From assembly GCA_965232285.1 (NCBI GenBank), contig CBDDPL010000004.1, positions 1,240,001 through 1,304,000 of the forward strand: DNA of 64,000 nucleotides. Reading direction: 5' to 3'. Origin of the DNA: Denitrobaculum sp965232285. Lineage in GTDB: Bacteria; Pseudomonadota; Alphaproteobacteria; Kiloniellales; Kiloniellaceae. The notes under the pieces are model-generated. The model saw only the letters and a program-made list of their open reading frames with translations. It was not told where the DNA came from and ran no database searches. The number at the start of each line of letters is the position of its first letter. Position 1 is the stretch's first letter. Positions 59,847 through 64,000 of the stretch are shown here, one piece after another. The position numbers and the translations under genes were made by a program.

Positions 59847-60458
59847 TCATTTCGGCCGGCGCATGGTGAAGACGCGCTCCACCTTGGTGTAGTCCATGTA
59901 GCCCATGCGTGCGATGGGCACGACCTTTGAGATGTCGATCAGACCATCTTTAAGCACCGCGTCGTCGATGTGAATGCCGACGACCCGGCCGATTACCATG
60001 GCGTTGCTCTCATCCGGGCGGTTGCTCGGCAGCTCCACGATCTGGTGGGTTTTGCACTCCATGTGGATGGGCGAAGCCTTGACCCGTGGCGGCGCCACCA
60101 GAACCGAGGCCTCCGCTTCCAGTTCGGCCAGCGCCATTTCATCGGTGTCGGCCGGGTAATGTCCTGCGCTGACGTTCATCTGATCCTTGAGGTCCCAGGT
60201 GGCGATATTGACCACGAACTCGCCGGTCTCCCGGCAGTTGGTCAGACTGTCCTTGGCCGCGCCGTCCTTCTGCCCGTTTGAGGAAAACATGACCATGTGG
60301 GGATCCGAGGCCAGACCGTTGAAAAAGCTGTAGGGCGCGAGATTGGCGACACCGTCCCGGCTGATGGTGGTGATCCAGCCGATGGGGCGCGGTACGATGC
60401 AGCTCTTGAAGGGATCGTGCGGCAGTCCATGCTTGTTGTCAGCAGTTTCGTAGAACAT
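59847..60458 (-). CDS. Flavin reductase-like FMN-binding protein
   Basis: 203 residues. FKSCIVPRPIGWITTISRDGVANLAPYSFFNGLASDPHMVMFSSNG is the flavin_reduct (DIM6/NTAB) signature; NCRETGEFVVNIATWDL follows. ATG 60458. Confidence 0.9.
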   Translation of the reverse strand: MFYETADNKHGLPHDPFKSCIVPRPIGWITTISRDGVANLAPYSFFNGLASDPHMVMFSSNGQKDGAAKDSLTNCRETGEFVVNIATWDLKDQMNVSAGHYPADTDEMALAELEAEASVLVAPPRVKASPIHMECKTHQIVELPSNRPDESNAMVIGRVVGIHIDDAVLKDGLIDISKVVPIARMGYMDYTKVERVFTMRRPK

Positions 60459-60554
60459 AGAGGCTCGTTGATTGAGATGGGGAAGGGGGTCTGCCGGGAA
60501 ACTTAGCAACAAGATCGCGCCGGTGCCACGCGATAAGCTGCGCTGGCGGAGATG

Positions 60555-61571
60555 CTATTCGATGCGCAGGTTGCCGTCCGGATGGAAAGCATGAAAGACG
60601 AAAGCGAAGGTGACATCATAGGGCACGTCGATCATTTCGTCGTTCTCCCGGCGTTGCACGACGACGTTGCCGACATCCCGGCCCTTGGCGATCCGGCTGT
60701 GATCCAGGGCTGAGTTCTGGCCCGGCTCCCAGGTCAGGACCAGTTCGCCGCTCTCGATCCTGCCGCTGGTCCGGAGCAGGGTCATGCTCCAGGCCTGTTG
60801 ACCGACGGCAACGACCCGGGCCATGGGTTCGATCCCCTCGGGCATTTCGCCCCGGTAGAGGAAGGGATAGGACGAGGTGTCATAGCCTTCATAGGGATTC
60901 CGTCCGTAGGATCGCAGGCCTTCATCATTCGGCACCAGGACCTGTCCTTCCGGATGCCGAAGGGCGAAGCGTTCCCAGGACTCCAGGCGCGACGGCAGCA
61001 TCTTGAGCTTACTGCCGGTCAACTCGCCGACGATGGCCTCGCCCAGGAACTGCTGCCACCAGCTCTCAGTCGTGCGGTCGTACATGACCAGATCAGAATT
61101 GCGCAGCTTTCCAGTGGTTCCGAATTCCAGGATCTGGCCCTCGAACTCCCGCTCGAAGACGATGGCGGAGTTGCAGAGGGGACAGTAGGTGACGGCCACC
61201 GGCTTGCCGCCGATGGTGTCATTGACGATTTCGTGCCAGGTCAGAATGCGCAGAGGGTAGGCGCGTGCCTCGCCGTTGACCGTCAGGCCCACCACGGGCT
61301 CGGTCGGCGCGAGGTCCTCGACCTCGGAGACGGCGATAAATTCGGGGCGGTCGATCGAGGGAATCCCATCCTTGGGCGGCCCGCCGCTCAGGATTTCACT
61401 GTAGTCGATCGAATGGATTGCAAAGTCCGTGTTCGGCCATTCCGAACGCCATCTGTCCGGTGACTGCGCGGAGACTGGTGATAAGCTCACGCCGAGCGAT
61501 GACAGCAGGACAAAGCCCAGCAGGAGGGCCATGGCCGCTGAAGCCATCACCTTTTTTTGAAAGCACCCCAT
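60555..61571 (-). CDS. DUF3179 domain-containing secreted protein
   Basis: 338 residues. Export signal (MASAAMALLLGFVLLSSLGVSLSPVSA), then VGLTVNGEARAYPLRILTWHEIVNDTIGGKPVAVTYCPLCNSAIVFERE, the DUF3179 core with YCPLCN. Function unknown. I use ATG 61571; an ATG 61547 is also possible. Confidence 0.85.
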   Translation of the reverse strand: MGCFQKKVMASAAMALLLGFVLLSSLGVSLSPVSAQSPDRWRSEWPNTDFAIHSIDYSEILSGGPPKDGIPSIDRPEFIAVSEVEDLAPTEPVVGLTVNGEARAYPLRILTWHEIVNDTIGGKPVAVTYCPLCNSAIVFEREFEGQILEFGTTGKLRNSDLVMYDRTTESWWQQFLGEAIVGELTGSKLKMLPSRLESWERFALRHPEGQVLVPNDEGLRSYGRNPYEGYDTSSYPFLYRGEMPEGIEPMARVVAVGQQAWSMTLLRTSGRIESGELVLTWEPGQNSALDHSRIAKGRDVGNVVVQRRENDEMIDVPYDVTFAFVFHAFHPDGNLRIE

Positions 61572-61659
61572 GCCTGAGTGTTGGCCAGACCTCTGTGAAA
61601 AGCGAATCACACTGAAGTGAAGCTGCCAGAGAACGCGTCGCGCAGAATGAGACTCAGTG

Positions 61660-62874
61660 CTACTCCGCCGGAACGGAATGGGCGGCCGCTTTGCCGAACA
61701 CCGTCTCATTGCCTGGCTCAGGGCGGTGCGGAATCCCCAGTGCCAGGATCAGGGAGATGGCGGCCATGGCGGCTCCGGACAGGAACACCAGCGCCGGGGA
61801 GGAGAGCCAGAGCAGGCCGAAGGCAACCGGGATCACGACCGCCGCGATGTGGTTGATCGTGAAGCCGACGCCCGCCGTGGCCGCGATGTCTGCGGGATCG
61901 GCGATCTTCTGAAAGTAGGTTTTGATCGCGATCGCGAGTGCGAAGAACATGTGATCGACCACGTAAAGGCCGGCCGCGACGGTCGCGTCTTCGACAAAGG
62001 CATAGGATACGAAAACGATGATCAGGCCGATGTACTCGAACAGCAGCGAGCGCCGTTCACCGATCCGCCCGATCAGGCGTCCGATCCGCGGCGCCAGAAC
62101 CACGTTGATGCCGGCATTGATCAGAAACAGGATCGCGATATCGCTGACGTCATAGCCGAATTTCTCGACCATCAGGAAGCCGGCGAAGACGATAAAGATC
62201 TGCCGGCGTGCGCCGGACATGAAGGTCAAGAGGTAGTAGAGCCAGTAACGCCGCCGGAGCAGCATCTTCTTATGCTGCCGGACCTTTTCCGGATAGTGCG
62301 GAAAGATCCGCCAGCAGGCCAGAGCGACGATGACCGTGAGGCTGCCAGCCAGCAGATAGACCCACTGGTAGGAGAGCCTGGCAAGATCGAAGGCCAGCCA
62401 GATGAGCCCGAAGGTGACGATGGCGACGAAGGAGCCAACGGCGACGATCTTGGCGAGAACCTCGGCCGTGCGCTCCTTGTCGATCCACTGCAGGGCCAGA
62501 GAGGTTTGGACGGTCTCGAAGTAGTGGTAGCCGAGCGACATGACAACGGTGGTGGCATAGAGACCGAGCACCGACGGGAAGTAGCCGGTCAGCGCGGTCC
62601 CGATCCCAAGCAGCAGCAGCGAGAGGATGGCGAGGGTCTGCTCTTGCATGAGCAGGAGGACCAGCACCACCGCAAAGGCCAGAAAGCCGGGCACTTCCCG
62701 CAGGCTCTGCAGTGTGCCCATCTCCGCACCGGTAAAGGCGGCGCTCTCGATGGCGAAGTTATTGAGCAGTGTCTGCCAGGTCGCGAAGCTGAGCGGAACG
62801 GCCGCGGCCATCAGCATCAAGAGGATTTCCGGCCGGACCCAGCGGCCGCCGATTGCAGGTTGGTCTGTGCGCAT
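61660..62874 (-). CDS. MFS transporter
   Basis: 404 residues with about 12 helices. RTAEVLAKIVAVGSFVAIVTFG and LLFEYIGLIIVFVSYAFVEDATVAAGLYVVDHMFFALAIAIKTYFQK are typical. No substrate can be inferred; the neighbours give no hint. Confidence 0.85.
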   Translation of the reverse strand: MRTDQPAIGGRWVRPEILLMLMAAAVPLSFATWQTLLNNFAIESAAFTGAEMGTLQSLREVPGFLAFAVVLVLLLMQEQTLAILSLLLLGIGTALTGYFPSVLGLYATTVVMSLGYHYFETVQTSLALQWIDKERTAEVLAKIVAVGSFVAIVTFGLIWLAFDLARLSYQWVYLLAGSLTVIVALACWRIFPHYPEKVRQHKKMLLRRRYWLYYLLTFMSGARRQIFIVFAGFLMVEKFGYDVSDIAILFLINAGINVVLAPRIGRLIGRIGERRSLLFEYIGLIIVFVSYAFVEDATVAAGLYVVDHMFFALAIAIKTYFQKIADPADIAATAGVGFTINHIAAVVIPVAFGLLWLSSPALVFLSGAAMAAISLILALGIPHRPEPGNETVFGKAAAHSVPAE

Positions 62875-62934
62875 GCAGTGGCTTTAGCAGCTTAACTGCG
62901 GCTTGTCCCCGGAAAACTCGGCGGCAGTCCGCCG

Positions 62935-63939
62935 TTACGCCGGGGTGACCGGTGTGGAAGCCTTGAACAGCGCCTGGACCTCCCGGTCTACCGTCTCCGC
63001 GATTTCCCGATGCAGAAAACTGGGGATCTTCGCCTTGGTGCAGAGCTTGCCCGTGGCTTCGACGCCACCGTCACGCAGGATCAGTTCGACGTTCTCGACC
63101 GAGATGCCGGTCCGTACGGCCATTGCCGCCTCGAAAAAGGTCAGGTTGCCGTTCCGGATCGCCATCAGGCAAAAGGTGTGGGTCAGTTCACCCTTCGCAT
63201 AGAGCTCCTTGGCATAGCCAACGGCTTCGGCGGCCGTGGCGAAGTCTGCAATCTTCAGCAGCGCGTTGCTCTGTGCGTCCTGGGCCAGCACGTTGACGAA
63301 ATCGGGCGCCATGCTGTAGCGCTGCTCAAGGTGCGCGCGGGCTGTGTCAGAGACCCGCTTGATGAGATCGGTGGCGATGGCAGGGGGCAGGTCCGTGCGC
63401 ATGGCCATACGCTCGAACAGAGTCTCGTCCTTGCTGAAGCGCTCGCTCAGGCTCGTGTAGCCTTGTTCGTCGATTTCCGCCGGTTGGTTTTCGATCAGTT
63501 TATGTGCGACTTCCGCATTCCCGACCTCGGCCAGTACGCCGCTGACCTTGGATGTCAGGTCTTCGCGGCCGGCGATGGCGATGCGAACGCTGTCGGACAC
63601 CGCCCGGGCAATCTCGCAGAGTTCGTCTTCCGAAAAGATCTCGGTGGCCTCGAGAAAGGGCGCGGCGACGGATTCGAGATCATAGGCCAGCGTGTAACCG
63701 ATGTCCTTTGGCAGGAACTGACAGTTGCGCACGCTGTGCGCCAGAGACTCGCGGACCATCGCGACGGCATCTTCCGCCAGTTGGCGGGCGACCGCCCACG
63801 TCAGTTCCCATTCCAGCTTGCTCAGCCCAATTTCAAGCTTGCTGCCGAGTTTTTTTGCGACCTCGGCACGTTTCTCCGGTCGCATTTCGTTGACCAGATA
63901 GTCCGCGTTATAGCCGCGCAGCGTCTTTTTTGTATCCAC
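62935..63939 (-). CDS. DUF2336 domain-containing protein
   Basis: 334 residues, all helical. N-terminal YNADYLVNEMRPEKRAEVAKKLGSKLE; core VSDSVRIAIAGREDLTSKVSGVLAEVGNAEVAHKLIENQPAEIDEQGYTSLSERFSKDETLFERMAMRTDLPPAIATDLIKRVSD is the DUF2336 pattern with HEAT-like repeats, common in Rhodospirillales. Some members regulate motility or cyclic di-GMP processes; here unknown. Confidence 0.85.
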   Translation of the reverse strand: MDTKKTLRGYNADYLVNEMRPEKRAEVAKKLGSKLEIGLSKLEWELTWAVARQLAEDAVAMVRESLAHSVRNCQFLPKDIGYTLAYDLESVAAPFLEATEIFSEDELCEIARAVSDSVRIAIAGREDLTSKVSGVLAEVGNAEVAHKLIENQPAEIDEQGYTSLSERFSKDETLFERMAMRTDLPPAIATDLIKRVSDTARAHLEQRYSMAPDFVNVLAQDAQSNALLKIADFATAAEAVGYAKELYAKGELTHTFCLMAIRNGNLTFFEAAMAVRTGISVENVELILRDGGVEATGKLCTKAKIPSFLHREIAETVDREVQALFKASTPVTPA

Positions 63940-64000
63940 AGATCATCCTCAAGGTTTAGGTCTGGTCTAAACCATGCCCTTAGCATCGCGCAAAGACGTT

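Noticed and set aside
61657..62895. 412-codon open frame antisense to the MFS transporter
   Set aside because: The opposite strand encodes a clear 12-helix transporter; the antisense product is charged low complexity.

Overview
The window is chromosomal DNA of an alphaproteobacterium, most likely a member of the Rhodospirillales in the broad sense. Supporting signs are a GcrA cell-cycle regulator with a cluster of GANTC (CcrM) sites in its promoter, a DUF2336 protein, PleC/DivJ-style histidine kinase motifs, aerobic-type cobyrinate diamide synthase, a TrhO-type tRNA hydroxylase and high GC content throughout. The genus cannot be named from this sequence alone. I see about 65 protein genes and no rRNA, tRNA, CRISPR array, transposase or phage gene; it reads as ordinary chromosome with many regulators, transporters and envelope proteins.

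Layout. 1-3.3 kb: end of cobB and a soluble PAS-PAS histidine kinase. 3.3-9.1 kb: an AceE-like 2-oxo acid dehydrogenase E1/transketolase divergent from an Lrp regulator, a tandem winged-helix regulator divergent from a VOC protein, uppP and a FadR-type regulator. 9.1-14.6 kb: yajQ, a FAD oxidoreductase, and a queuosine-linked group (queF, a PAS protein, a YhhQ-type precursor transporter, a SAM hydroxide adenosyltransferase). 14.6-21.3 kb: gcrA, two secreted proteins, and a CheY-like regulator / small membrane protein / solute-symporter-kinase operon. 21.5-27.6 kb: a BMP-type nucleobase ABC importer with a CodA-like cytosine deaminase, preceded by a near-perfect RutR box. 27.6-31.9 kb: HxlR regulator with SMP-30 enzyme, a soluble globin-chemotaxis-PilZ fusion, a GNAT enzyme. 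32-36.8 kb: His-rich and PepSY secreted proteins with a PhoP/PhoQ-like pair, a glycine-zipper lipoprotein, a periplasmic serine protease. 36.8-43 kb: NitT/TauT-type ABC transporter, LpxR-like outer-membrane enzyme, REC protein, HerA-like ATPase. 43-48.6 kb: trhO-GST pair, FGE-fold lipoprotein, TetR, Mpo1-like, SCP2, a secreted protein. 49-51.9 kb: three-gene split-beta nitrile hydratase / thiocyanate hydrolase-like set, an SDR and a TetR. 52-55.2 kb: phage-shock (Psp) locus with a sigma-54 promoter and two extra tiny membrane proteins. 55.5-64 kb: GNAT-fold protein, EamA exporter, cytochrome b561 and cytochrome c', two small orphan proteins in an AT-rich pocket, flavin reductase, DUF3179, MFS transporter and DUF2336.

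How genes work together. The clearest modules are (i) nucleobase uptake plus deamination, with uracil as likely product and likely RutR ligand; (ii) queuosine precursor synthesis and import; (iii) Psp envelope-stress response; (iv) the split nitrile hydratase; and (v) the PepSY/two-component envelope sensor. Several intergenic stretches carry strong inverted repeats that look like structured RNA: a minus-strand three-hairpin transcript ending in a U-tract terminator (48.7-48.8 kb), a 68-nt three-way-junction element (9.45-9.52 kb) and a hairpin that buries the ribosome site of the YhhQ gene (13.75-13.79 kb). These have no recognised family here and are the best candidates for undescribed elements.
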